64,000 nucleotides of DNA from contig NC_045138.2 in the NCBI RefSeq assembly GCF_008831285.2, forward strand, positions 1,375,143 to 1,439,142, in the 5' to 3' direction. Each line of letters begins with the position of its first letter. The first letter of the stretch is position 1. Origin of the DNA: Nymphaea colorata (Eukaryota; Streptophyta; Magnoliopsida; Nymphaeales; Nymphaeaceae). The notes under the pieces are model-generated. The model worked only from the letters and a program-made list of their open reading frames with translations. It was not told where the DNA came from and searched no databases. Of the stretch, positions 24,897-36,715 are shown piece after piece. The position numbers were made by a program, and so were the translations under genes.

Positions 24897-27800
24897 CAAT
24901 ACTGTAGGAAGAAAAACCTATGTAAGCAGAAAAGAACGAACAGTTTTTGTTTTCTAAACTGATTGTCAGCACTCAACCACATGATGGTTTCAACAAGAAA
25001 ACGTGTGCATAGACTTCTTCAACAAACAAGATTTTTACCGTTTTTACCCTACCCTTTTGCGGTTGAGTGGTCCAACATCTTTAGTTCCTATTTACGTTTT
25101 CTCACTTTCAGGCATATAAGGCTTTGGTTCATCCCCATGATCCCAATCCCTCACTTGACAAAGGGGGAGTCCCTTGGGGAAGTTTAGAAGCAATGAGCAA
25201 AGCCAAGCAGAGGCTTCCATGACCCATTAATGCAGTTCAGCATTGCAGTGCCTCATGGACAATCCAAAGGAACAATGAAGTTTGCAGCCTTTATTATCAT
25301 TACAAGATATTCCTCAAACATCAAACAGGAAATCAAGCAACCTGGTGACAATCTCCTTACCTTCACATGTAACACTTAACAACTCACTAGAAGGAAAAAT
25401 TTAGAGTCAATTCATGTATACTAGGGCATTTGTGGGTGGGATATTCAGATATATTATTATCCAAATCTACAAGGTCTCTGAATTTATGTGCATGTGCAGT
25501 AATAAGAACTTGAATAGAAAAATACCTTGGCCTTTGTGGATTAGGAAATGGTCTGCCACCCAGAAGACAGTCAACTGCCAAGCTCAAGTCACTGAAGACA
25601 GTTTACGGAAATTAAGAAGTGTGCTGTAAAGAAAGGAAAGAAAAAAAAATAGCAACAGGAGCATATTGACAATCCTGGGAGACTACCTTCCTGTGACTGG
25701 TACATTGTTACCAGGACGTGACTCATCAAACCGCCCATGGTAGAAAAGATCAAAAGGCTTTCCCACATCCTTAAAAAATTCACACAATTACATACAAATG
25801 AATATTCATGTCAAATACAATTCAGAGGAAATGAATTTCTGGTGCATAATTCAGAGGGAATGAATTACACTACTTCTAGAACAAAGTAACAGTATGCATC
25901 TACTTGTGCCTATGTTTCCTTCGCAGTTTGTTCCCTCTGCATGGCTTAATGAACTTTGTTCCTCTAATCCCCCTCAGTTTTGTGAACGACCACTGGTATA
26001 CACTTTCAAACAACCAATTGAACCACCATCTACCAACTCTTGCAATTCAGAGATAAGTAGTTATGATAACATTGGTGTACATGATATGGTTCCAGAAGAA
26101 TAGGTACATATTTTGGCTCCTGATACTGAAGATGATAGATCCATTGCATTGAAGAAAGATAAAAAGAAATACACTATACACACCATATCCAAGTTTGTCA
26201 TGGATGCTAGACTGGGAAATCATATGAAAAGGTTTACACCTGTTCTTTCAACTACTTATATCCCATTGAATCACCAGCAAACTTTGATGGACCCTTAGTT
26301 ATGATAGCATTGGTGTATATGATATGGCTCTAGAAGAATAGGTGTGTACTCTTTTGAGACTTTTTCACCTACAGCCAGATTTGGAACCATCAGGTTAGTC
26401 ATTTCTATTGCGATTTATTATGGGTGGACTATCACAGCTTAACGTGAGAATGCCTTCCTATATGGTGATTTGTCTGCAATTGTATATATGCGAAAACCTC
26501 CTAGGTTTGAACAACAGGGAGAATGAGATGTGTAAATTGAAGAAGACTATCTATGATCTCTAAAACAAAGTCCTCGTTCGTGGTTCCACAAATTTCTTGA
26601 GGTGATGTCAGAGGTTGGCTTCGAGAGATCTCCATCTGATCATTCTCTTTTTGTGAAAAGAGGCTCTCAAGGTATTCTGGTCATAATTGTATATGTGGAT
26701 GATATTATCTTGACAAGTGACAATCAGCCTGACATCCAACACGCTAAGAGTTACTTACAGCAGAAGTTTGTTACTAAAGATCTGGGTCCTCTTAGATACT
26801 TCCTACGAATAGAAGTTGCAAGGGACAAAGAGGGCACCGTGTTGTCACAAAGGAAGTATGTCAAGGATCTTTTACAGGAAACGGTTTGAATTTATTCCTA
26901 TGGATACTTAGGTAGTCCTATGAATCCTAGAGTTCACCTACATGGTGAGCAGTGAGAACATGTAGATAGTAAATCATATTGGTCTCTGATAGGTAAGCTC
27001 TTATATGTCACTGTCATGAGACCCAATATATCATTGGTAGTTGGAAAGTTAAGTCAATTTATGGACAAACTAGGGAAGGTGCACTGGGATGCATGGTGCT
27101 CACATATTTAAAATCCTCTCATGGAAAAAGCCATCTAGACATAGAAGGCTTCTCTCTTGATAATTGATATTATGGCCTTTACAGAAGCTGATTACAAGGG
27201 ATCTGTTGATGATAGAAAATTCACCATTGGCTTCTGTATCTTTGTTGGAGGAAACTTGATAGCTTGGTTAAGTAAGAAATAGGGAGTGGCGGCTAGAGAG
27301 GAAGTGTTAGAAATAAGATTGTTAGCAGTTTATAGAATATTAGTTAGTCATGAGGTTCTACATATTATTCTTTTAGTTTTTAGTGCACTATTTTGTAATT
27401 TCTGATTTTCGGCCCTAAACACTATTAAAAACATGATTAAGGTTTTCTAATGTATGATTTTCTTTCTTCTTTCTCCTGGTTTCTACAGTTACCATGGCTA
27501 AAAGTTGTCCATCTTCTCTCATTGACTACAAGAGAACAAAAAGAAGTGAATCAAATATGAAGCATTCAAACAGTTGCATCTCCTAATTAAGTCTAGGCAC
27601 CATTTTGGAACAGTATGTAAAGACCAACTTGCATGTAGCTAAAATTACCTTTTTGAACAAGAAGAACTCTGGTGTGCAAACAGCTTGAAAGGCCCGCGCA
27701 ATGTCTTGTGACTAGAAATGATTATCAATGTCATTCTCTAAATAAGAAATTAAGCATTCACCATTTTCTACACTCTATGGGCAAAATTGACCAAATAACT

Positions 27801-30800
27801 CAATTATATTTGGAAGTGCCATTTTCAGTCCAATGTTAAATGAAAAATGCATGAAGGACCCATGAATAAGCTCCCAAAAAAGGGAAAGACAAAAGCACAA
27901 ACGTACCATCCGTAATAGGTAAATGGACAAAGTAGAACCCCAAAAACTCTGCTAATGTAACTTGAAAATTACAAGTCCGATGACACTTTGTTCCAAAAAC
28001 AAGGACAAATGATGACCTAGCATCTTATATATTAGTAACAAGCAGCCCATTCCCTAAATTTAAAACTGTAAAACCATTTAAAAAAGTAATCACTAATGAA
28101 CATTAGTAGAAGAATGAGTTCCCTTTAAGACACATGAACCTTTCCTAGGATGAACTCAAAAATCACAACCCACACTCTCTGACACCTTCTCCAAACATTA
28201 TTTACACGTGAAGCCAAAGGTCAGGTATTGATGCCTTGCAAACAATTGACTAATCCAAGAATTTGTCCAATGGCCAAAAGAAGATGGGAATTGGCCTTAC
28301 ACTGTGAAAGTAAAGGGACAGGACTTCAACAGAAAAGATATTGATCAATCTCGTTCTAGGCAATTTTTCGACAAGCTTTTTCATAAATTTTCTTCAAGAT
28401 ATACATATCTTTAGGAGACCTCTGTAGTTTTAAAACTTGAAAAGCTACAAAGGAATAATAAAAGATTGCAATGTAATAAGTTGCCTGGTACTTTTTCTTT
28501 CTAAAAATATAAACAGGTATAAAGGTTATTCTATATAATATACTTCAAAGAAAATCATATGATCAGAAACATGATTTTGAAAATCTCGAGAATATTTTAG
28601 GAAGACATTAGGAACGACAATATCACAATATTTTCAGTTATGGCATTTTTGCTTGAAAATATCACAATAATTTGCCGATATTATCAGCTTGATTCAAATT
28701 TCAAAATAATAATGATACTATAATCTTTTCAAAATGCTGCTGCAACCGTGCGGTAGTATTGTTGAGCAGAATAAAGGAAATATGCTATATCAACCAGGGT
28801 CTAGAATAACTAACCCTACCACAAAACGGTTTCCTGTGAAAGCAAGTAATAATAGTGTTGCTTTGGCATGTCATATGCGTAATGCTGAAAGAAAAATCAT
28901 TCTCACAACTATAAAGATTATAGTGTAACTGTTCAATTATCAAAAGAAGCTTAATTTCTCATCACCTACCTATTTTGATCTTTCATATGTAGTAACTCCT
29001 TTTAATAATATTTTCTTTTATTCTTCATGAAAATCTAAACATCTAAGCTCATATATCATGGACCATGTGACTAGGAAAAAAAATATAATTTCCATTCTCT
29101 CCTGCAAGAAATCCATGAATAAGCAACTGGACATCCTTGCCTCGCAATTAAAGAACGTCATATTCAGTGCAATCAATTCTCCAAAACAAAAGCCTGAATC
29201 ACAAAGTGAAAGTTACTTGGACATCCCTTCTCTTACAGTATTCATAAATGCATCATCTGAAAAGGAGCCAAATACAAGTGTTTTAAACCTATAAGCTCCA
29301 ATACAATATAAAAACATGTAACACGCTCTTCCATAGGCTAGTATTCACATTTATATACCATATTTTGGTTTTAGAGCAAAGTCACCATGCAACAACTACT
29401 TAAACAAAAATTAAAAATCATCATATTTAATGTCAAAAGGAAAATGAGTTTTAGACTTTTACTTGGAGATAGAAAAAACAAATGATGAATAGATATTTTT
29501 ATATGTTCCTGAAAAACTGTCTAAAAACAGCAAAAGACACCCATGTTACCGCACCTTATCATATAGATATGGAAATGGGTAATCAAATGTCTTGGCATCT
29601 TCCGCCATGAACTTGGGCCCATCCTGCAAATGCAAATATGAAAAAATACAGTTACAAGAGAAGAGACAAAAAAGGCAGTACAATAAGCATAACGGTTATA
29701 ACAGGCATTATTACATTGTATAAAAACAGACAGAGTACAGCATGGTAACTTGTATACTTGACAGCACATGGAAGATGGATAGCGTTCAACATCATCAGTG
29801 GGAACCAAAAGATGTCTTTTGGTTCAAGGATGCATAGATTCAAAATTTCAAACACACTAGACTTATTCAAAGTGAATATTCATTGCATGATCGACTCCAT
29901 ACTATCAACGGATATTACCTTGAATAGCTCATTTCCTACTTTTTTTTTTTTAATCAAATATATTGGATGAATCATGTAGGCAATATCCATAGAAGAACAA
30001 TCCTGATTTAGCAGCAAAAGCCAATTCCCCATCTATCTGCTCCATAGCAAATTAGCAATAGAAATGTCTATGTTTCTTGACTATGACATCAATCCGCAAC
30101 CTGAAGTGCTCATAGTGGCATTGTAACGGGAGGACCATTTAAGAATCTGTTGAAAGCTTTTACTGTTTTACATGCATATATTCTAACAGTAGCAATATCC
30201 TCTCTATACCATCTCTAAAAAGAGAAAAATAGCTTCGATGTCCCCTTGTCATTTTTTAGCAAATTATTGGTCTTCTATTTTCTGATTGTGTTCTGCACTT
30301 CAGTTCATTTTGTGATGTCCACCTTATTTTTGTCAAACTTAAGCATACGAGGGCTTGACTTATCAGCTTTTTATCTATAAAGCTCATCTAATATATAAGC
30401 ATAAAAAAAATTAAGCACATGAGGGCCTTGAGTTGTCAGCTTTTTACATAAATCTCATCTAACAAATAAGCATCACAACAATAAGGAAAAATCAGTGGAG
30501 TAAGTAACCCTTCAAGCCTCAACAGGGCATGTGAAGGCATAGTTTTGCCAATGACCTAGGTGATTGAAGGTAGCAGCAGACCCAGGGCATTATTTTCAAG
30601 TTAAAAAGCAAGGTAGTTTGGATATACTGAATGTGCAGGCAAGAGAAGACACAGACCAACATCAAGGGCACCTCAAGCCAGGGCAATTAGGTTGTTTCCT
30701 GGTCCTCCTGGATGGACAACCATAAGAACTAGAAGTTCCACAAGGGTACATCTGAAGACTGTACTTTCAGGGTTTAACATTTGAACTGCTATATTTATTT

Positions 30801-33800
30801 AAGAATGCAAAAGACAGCAATCCCACATAAGGTTACAAGAAATGAAATTAGCACCTTGGCATGAAATATGCCTATTAGTTAGTTAAACACAATTACATGA
30901 TCAACATTGACCTTTCGGAACTACAGAGGCAATGATGCTAATAATCTACCAGTTACATACTTTAAAAATCTCATTGACTTGTTTGCATTTCATGATATTT
31001 CTATGATGTCCTTAATAAATGTTTGAAAAAATCATGTCATACACAAACAACAAGAGAGTATTTCTATTGGCATGCCTAAGATACATCAGTATAGTTTCAA
31101 GCCAGTGACTCAACAGAAGCAAGAAAGGACAGATCGAAATGCAATCCCAACTGGCAATCCAAGAACCATGAGAAACAAGTGTTAGAATAGCATCAAGATG
31201 TAGCGTGAAAAAATTGTATCTAACAATCATCTGAAGATCTTGTCTTCCAGAAGACCAAGTGGCCAAACTATATAATAAGGCTGAAGGCCAATTAGCTTCA
31301 AAAAAACCTGTGGGTAAGTCACTTCTGAGTTTGAAGAGATTGCCACAACCGCAACACCCTTCTGCAATACCAGACAAAACTTGAGATAATCAGTATTAGA
31401 TGCACCAAGCAAGAAACCATCTCAAAGTAAAATGCTATCTCACGGATATTTGTTCTTCTATTTTTCTTCTTCTCAGTCAATGTTGGGTTATTACAGGATA
31501 CTAGTCGTGCACATGGTTAAACCACAATATAAAGTGGAAAGCAAACCAGCGCATCATTACCTCCTTATAATCACGTGCTAACCTCGCAATGTCTTTCTTC
31601 AGGTGCACCACAAATGGACAGTGATTGCAAAGAAACATTACCTGCACAATTAACTCCTTAGCAAACTACTCTATAAACCATAACATAAATAAAAGCAAAT
31701 ATATGGCTAAGAAAACCGATAAGAACAAGCTGATACTGAATTTACTGCACGAGCAACCTTGTTTTAGAAAATATATGAAATAGATCTCTACTAGCAAGAA
31801 AACCACATGGCATGCTTGCAGACAAATTCCATATGGAATTTTCTAGAAACACTATGTAACACAGGTACATGAGAAAGGGTATTGTACTCATGTTCATAAG
31901 TTCTTAGACACAGGTATGGCTGACCATTTGGGTACTTTTTAGATCATACTTGGGTCAGGCCCAGCATCCAAACCCATACTGCCCTGTCTGCATTTGCACC
32001 TGCACTCATGTGACTTAGAACAAAAGAGTTTCTTGTAGCATTCAATTATGGACAAGAATTGGATGATATGTCCACAATGTGGTATCCCAATATCAAACCC
32101 AATTGCAGAAGTTAATTCCTGCAACAAAATCAAGTTAGTGACTTTTCTCTTCTCCCTTTTCTCCTTCAAAAGATACTTGTAAGGGAAGGAGACAAGTTTT
32201 AGGTTCATGTACATTAAGATGCTAAAGCAGAAATCGTTCTTCCAACCACTCCACTTTATTGAGAAGGCTATGAACTGCTTTATTCCAGACTATGTTACAT
32301 GGGTATGGTGTGCAGGTGCGGGATGCGGCAGGTTCCCAAAAAGATTGGGTGCAGGTGCAGTGAGAGGATATAAATATATATATACATTTATATATGTTAT
32401 CTGTTATATAAGTAATTTTATTTGTCTATATTTTTAAACTTTTTTTTATCAAGATTACCTTAATCTCATATAAAATTCAAAGTTTTATTAAATAAAATAG
32501 CGGAGGAGAGAGACAAGAGGGAAAACAGAAGATGGAAAGATGGGAAAAGGACAAAAAGCAAAGAAAAGAAGAACAGGTGCAGTCAGCAACACCCGATCTG
32601 ACTTGACCGAGTCAGGTGCCCTGTCGGGCCGCACCGACGCGGGTGTGCCACCATATTTGGCGTACCCGTGTGACTTAGATTCCAGAATATGCAATGAATG
32701 ATAATGAGTCAAGTAGCATGAACTATGAAAAGTTGAAAACTATCGATGTTGGAGTCTGTGCAGCATTAAGATGTAGTAGGAGGTAAGCACTCTCTCTCTC
32801 TCTCTCTCTCTTTTGATACTAAAATCATTAATACCTTCTGTCCTTCTGTGCCCACAGTATCGATTGTCCAAAGATTTGGTAGGAGGACAACTTAATGATC
32901 CGTTGCCGTAAACTCAATTTTCTGTTGAGGTCACATTCCAAGGTTATGGTGGTAGCCATCCAATCCAAATTGAGGTCAACAGCTACAGACATGAAAGAGA
33001 TAAGTTCTTCTAAATGTCAGTCGCCATCTACAGTCCACCGAAACAACTACAGCTCAACAGCTTCCTTCAAATTGATCTCTCACCTAAAAGATGCATTTAT
33101 TGATTGATATGGGAGGAATTGAAAACATCCTCTTTCTGATGAACGGATTCCTGTGTTCCAGGAATTCCAAAACCCCACAAGAGCATTTGTTATGCTGATT
33201 CCAAACTCTCATTCTCTGACCCAAACGAGTCGCGAAACTAGTACTTCATCGCCCAGCGGCACATTTGTGTTCATTTTAGCGAGCCGGCATCGACTTCCTC
33301 AAAATTGACTGATGTGTTCTTAGTTGTTTACATAATCATTCAGCTATTGGACAGATGTTTGAACAAAAAAAAAAAAACAAGAAAACAAAAACAAAACAGA
33401 AAAAATCATACGTCGTCATTAACCACGGACAAGTTCATCGATCAAAAACCAAGGTCGGTCAGGAGAGCAATAATGAAGGCATCAACTCTTCCACATAAGC
33501 AAACACTCGAGAAAATTCACGACTAAGACAAACAAAATTATTACCAGGAGTCCAGAGTGAGACTCAAAATCTTCCAGTTTCCATACTTTGTCCGTCAGTG
33601 GCTCAGGCAGCTAAAGAAACAAAAAGATTACAAATTTAAGATCATAATAATTCGCTAAAACAACCATGTCAAATCTCATCCCAACTGCATCAGACGGAAT
33701 AACAAAAATGATCCGTCAATCAATAATTCAAAAATCATCAAAAAATAGAACCTCGAAATGGGGAGCGGGAGAACCGAGCGGGAGGCCACCTGACTTCGCC

Positions 33801-33802
33801 AT
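24871..33802 (-). CDS. AhpC/TSA-type redoxin (thioredoxin-fold) protein, nine exons
   Basis: Minus-strand exons: 33802-33752, 33610-33545, 31641-31561, 31361-31308, 29623-29555, 27711-27649, 25769-25687, 25591-25526, 24901-24871. All introns are GT-AG and phases agree (0 for six, then 2 and 2), giving 564 nt and 187 residues. The protein starts MAKSGGLPLGSPAPHFELPE, has the CxxC motif CNHCPF (about 43-48), VAVVAISSN, CTPEFFLF, the SRPGNNVPVTG loop, and ends SIGCSIKWHP. Plants and cyanobacteria have this small redoxin family of the same size and ending. Members are thiol-disulfide or peroxide-linked proteins by fold, but a precise substrate is not established to my knowledge. There is no clear transit peptide. 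Intron 6 (27648-25770) carries an antisense copia remnant, yet the reading frame is intact, so the gene is probably functional. Confidence 0.9.
25894..27310 (+). mobile_element. Decayed Ty1/copia retrotransposon fragment inside a redoxin intron
   Basis: Plus-strand frames broken by stops and shifts read as parts of a copia polyprotein. They are a linker before the reverse transcriptase (25894-26298), the N-terminal reverse transcriptase with a NAFLxGDL-like relic (about 26440-26570), the YVDDI active-site block (26690-26710) with 'KDLGPLRYFL' (26602-26889), and the RNase H-like segment (about 27170-27285). Gag, protease and integrase are absent, and no LTR pair was seen. It lies antisense to the redoxin gene between exons 6 and 7. 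A 48-base segment is duplicated inside it (26057-26104 and 26297-26344). It cannot make an active product. Confidence 0.85.
30337..30475 (+). repeat. Imperfect tandem duplication of about 75 bp in redoxin intron 4
   Basis: Two adjacent copies share 'AAGCA.A.GAGGGC.TTGA', then 'TCAGCTTTTTA', then 'CTCATCTAA.A.ATAAGCAT'. No coding role. Confidence 0.65.
32291..32680. mobile_element. TATGTCACATGGGT-ended element in redoxin intron 2
   Basis: The left end reads TATGTTACATGGGTATGGTG. The right end (CGTACCCGTGTGACTTAG) is its inverted form. The element is about 390 bases with an AT-rich middle and no open frame. A related element lies at 56589-56967, and a similar left end at about 39655. It is MITE-like; the class is not assigned. 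Confidence 0.6.
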
Positions 33803-33890
33803 GAATGTGGATAGAGAGTGGATTCAAGCGAAAGAACGAGGGTACTATCGGAACAAGGAACGCATCCTCTCGGGAGTTCCATCCGGGTGG

Positions 33891-33898
33891 TATTTATA
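33891..33898 (-). promoter_or_regulatory. TATA box of the redoxin gene
   Basis: TATAAATA on the minus strand, 89 bases upstream of the start codon. Transcription would begin near 33862 with a leader of about 60 nt. Confidence 0.65.
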
Positions 33899-34885
33899 GG
33901 GCTCCGGTGGCAATACGGTTTCCACAAATAAATTATCAGAAAGAGACATTTCTCAAAACCACATCAAAATTCCTCAAAATGTGAATTTACAAACAATTTT
34001 ATCTTAGCGCCTTATAGTTTTACCAGGAGCACGAACCGTATGTCACGAGTTCGATTCCGGAAGACACCGTCCCCATAAGCCTTGGTGGGGCACGCTTTCC
34101 ACAATGAAATTTTCCAAATTTCAATTTAAAGGAAATCTCTAATGCTTTGTTTCGATGGAGAAAATGAAGGAAAAGAACAATAAATCAAGAACAATAAATC
34201 ATTTGTTCAGTCAATTTTATTTTTTGTTTGGTTGATTAACAAAGAAGAAATAAAAGAAAAGCAAAAAACTTATTTGATTGTAAAGGAAGGAAAATAAAGA
34301 TGAGGGAATGAAAATTATGTTTTAATGTAAATTCAATCAATTTAAAATTGAAGGGATTAAAAATAAAATGAAAGATTTATCGGTATATACTCTTTATTTC
34401 TTTTTGTGCATGCATGAAAAAAGTTTTACATTATAGCATTATCTTTTTCAATTCAGAGTCTCCTTTTACCACATAAACCATCACAACAAAAAAAACTTGT
34501 TAGGTTTGTCTTTTTTTTTTTCTGTTTATATTTTTACCACCGTTCACGACGCCCCTTTTCTTTTTCCATTGTTGGTGCATACTATAATGTAAATTATTAG
34601 TTTTATATCATTTATGTATCTAAACAAACATAATTTTAACAATCTATTATTTTATATTCAAACAAATGTTATAATTACTTTTTTATTGTGTTTTCTTTTC
34701 CTTCCAATAGTATTTTCTTTTTATTTTCCTCAATCCAAAGGTTGCTTGATTGTTGTAGACAGGAACGAAGCCTGTGTGTGTTTGTCAATGGAGAAAAAAC
34801 ACAAGTTAGAGAGTCAAAATGTCTTGAAAACTTGTTTTGTTTGGTCAAATGACTAAATTCAGCAAGTGTTGTTCCATGGCCTTGG
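33899..34885. other. Intergenic between the divergent redoxin and MADS genes
   Basis: AT-rich DNA with long A and T runs. Near 34045-34065 a GAGTTCGATTCCGG word resembles a pol III B box, but no tRNA can be folded. No gene seen. Confidence 0.4.
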
Positions 34886-34899
34886 TTGTTATTAACGTG

Positions 34900-35346
34900 T
34901 GTTCTGGTGGTGATGGTTAAGGTCGAACTCCTACCGTCTACTCACTCTTCTTTTCTCCCCGTTGAGCTGAAAATCAGGATTTCTGTTCGGACCTCGAAGG
35001 GTCCGACTTTTTCTCTGGTAAAAAAAATTTTTGCCATTCACCGCACGCTGCGTCTGGCTTTCGCTCACAGCTGCCGCGGCCGTGGTTGTTGTGGCCTTCG
35101 CTCTCCACGAGCTTCTCCGAACGCAGCGGACGGCACCGGCGCCGGAGGTCGGCAAGTCTGTCCCTCTTCCACTCTTCTTCTTCTTCTACGTCGTTTTGTT
35201 TTTCTTCTGCCCCTTTTCTTCTTCTTCTTCTTCTTTGTCTGGTTCAGCATTTGGTTACATGCGTTTCTGTAATTTGTCGCAGAGGCGCCTTTCACAAGGT
35301 GGAAACCTTTTGCATCTCACAAGGTGGAAACCTTTTGCATCTAACA
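34900..35346 (+). other. Candidate untranslated first exon of the MADS gene (or leader of a Yippee-like gene)
   Basis: The base composition rises sharply (GC-rich at 35040-35160, then TTC repeats at 35175-35235), as in plant leaders. It ends in AACAAG/GTAGAT, a good donor, while a noncoding acceptor at 38024 precedes the MADS start codon by 36 bases. This predicts a leader intron of about 2.7 kb. The 128-residue and related open frames here lack a sensible ATG context or a known domain. Confidence 0.4.
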
Positions 35347-35349
35347 AGG
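35291..35349 (+). repeat. 25-bp tandem duplication carrying splice-donor-like sites
   Basis: A 25-base unit starting CACAAGGTGGAAACC is present twice, followed by a partial third copy (ACAAGGTAGAT). Each copy contains AAG/GT, so three possible donors lie 25 bases apart. Confidence 0.75.
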
Positions 35350-35597
35350 TAGATCCCTCTTTTCCCTTCCTCTCTCCTCTTACTTAAGGCGAAAGTTTCC
35401 GCTGGTCTTGCTTTTCCCGGTGCTCTTCTTCCCGAATCCTCCATTGGAGGCCTTTTGGGTTTTCAGTGGATCCATGTCTCGTTAGGAGCTTTGCATTTAG
35501 GAAATTGTTGGGTTGTCTGTATGGTTCTGGAAATTGGGTATTTGAGGTAATTCAGGGTTGTGGGGGAAATCGAGCTGGGATGCAGAAAAAGAGGGAA

Positions 35598-35693
35598 ATG
35601 GGAGAGTTGTATATGAGCCAGCTGCCTGGACAGTTCTATTGCTGTAAAACATGCCATTACCATGTTGCTTACATTGATGGCATCGTTTCCGGG
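35598..35693 (+). pseudogene. Orphan Yippee-like first exon
   Basis: The frame MGELYMSQLPGQFYCCKTCH, continuing HVAYIDGIVS, resembles the start of plant Yippee-like proteins (MGRLF..LEGN.YCCKHC...LA..DD(I/V)VS), including the first zinc-binding CxxC. A GTATAT donor follows at 35694, where I recall plant Yippee genes having an intron after VVSK. I could not find the remaining half (second CxxC, GWKYE, QKYKEGKF) on the plus strand downstream within several kilobases. It is therefore either a truncated duplicate or a gene with a distant, missed second exon. An upstream in-frame ATG lies at 35580. Confidence in the family is moderate. Confidence 0.4.
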
Positions 35694-36215
35694 GTATATT
35701 TTCACGTTCCGTCAGACATTTTTTTGTTTCTATCGCGTGTCTGTATTACTTGGTTGATTCATCTGAGTTTTTGTTAACAGTTACTGATTTTTGTGGGTTC
35801 TTGGTGATGGGTGTTGTGGTGCCCAGGCCTCTGGTTGTTGTGTTGGATTCGTATTTTCTTCTCGTTCTTAGTTGTTGATATTGTTTTCCGATTATTGGTT
35901 TGGATACTGGTAGTTGTGAATTTTGGTTTTCAAGTTTGATGGCCGTATGGAAGGTTAAGGTGCTTTGACGAGTACTTTTCTTCATTTTGTTTCTACTAGT
36001 TAATGGATCTCTAGTACAGGGACCAGAGAAACTGCTTACCAGAGAAACTGCTTAGTGGATTTGGTTGATCTCTTGAATCATTATTTGAAAAATATATGAT
36101 TTCATACGTCTGTAAGTAGGAAAACATAGAGCGTTTCTTCATGTCTGCTGTTACTTTAATTGCAGTGTTTAGACATTCCTACATCTATAAGTCCTATTAG
36201 AGTTGACATTACTCA

Positions 36216-36250
<35 letters not shown>

Positions 36251-36589
36251 AAACTGAAACCTACCCACTGGTCTAGGTACCCCACCTTACTCACTAAAAA
36301 TAAGTATAAAGTAATAAAACCCTTTTCTTTCCTTTTGTAGGCCTGCCTAAATCCCTCCTTCTTTCCCCATGCCCTCCAACCTCTTTCGCCTTCCTTTCGT
36401 GAATGCCCCTTGCATCACTTCCATTTCTGCCCCACAGCAGCAACCTTCTTTCCGTGGCTGCATTCCTACCTACACGGAAAAGAAAAACTTAAGAAAATGA
36501 AGAGCAAAGCAATTACAGGTGTTCATATTTTGTCCAATTTTATGCTCAAGAGTTAAGACTAATTCAGGCTAGTGTAATTTGATGCTGAA

Positions 36590-36715
36590 AATCCATGATT
36601 GAACAACCAAGAACCCATGATTGAGCATACAGGGGTTGTTGATTTTTCAATCCCACAAAATGCTGTTTTGTTGTTGAAAGCCCATGATTCAACAGTCATG
36701 ATTGAACACAGTATC
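36590..36715 (+). repeat. Cluster of CATGATTGAACA-like words
   Basis: Four short copies of CATGATT(G/C)A(A/G)CA lie within 125 bases, with TGTTGAT in the inverse sense between them. The stretch is in the presumed MADS leader intron. Meaning unknown. Confidence 0.4.

Noticed and set aside
34030..34090. Possible tRNA-derived sequence (GAGTTCGATTCC)
   Set aside because: Same reason: a B-box-like word without a cloverleaf.
34886..35387. Open frames with an Ala/Val-rich helix or Ser/Phe runs
   Set aside because: No sensible ATG, no known family, and TTC-repeat composition. The region reads better as an untranslated leader.
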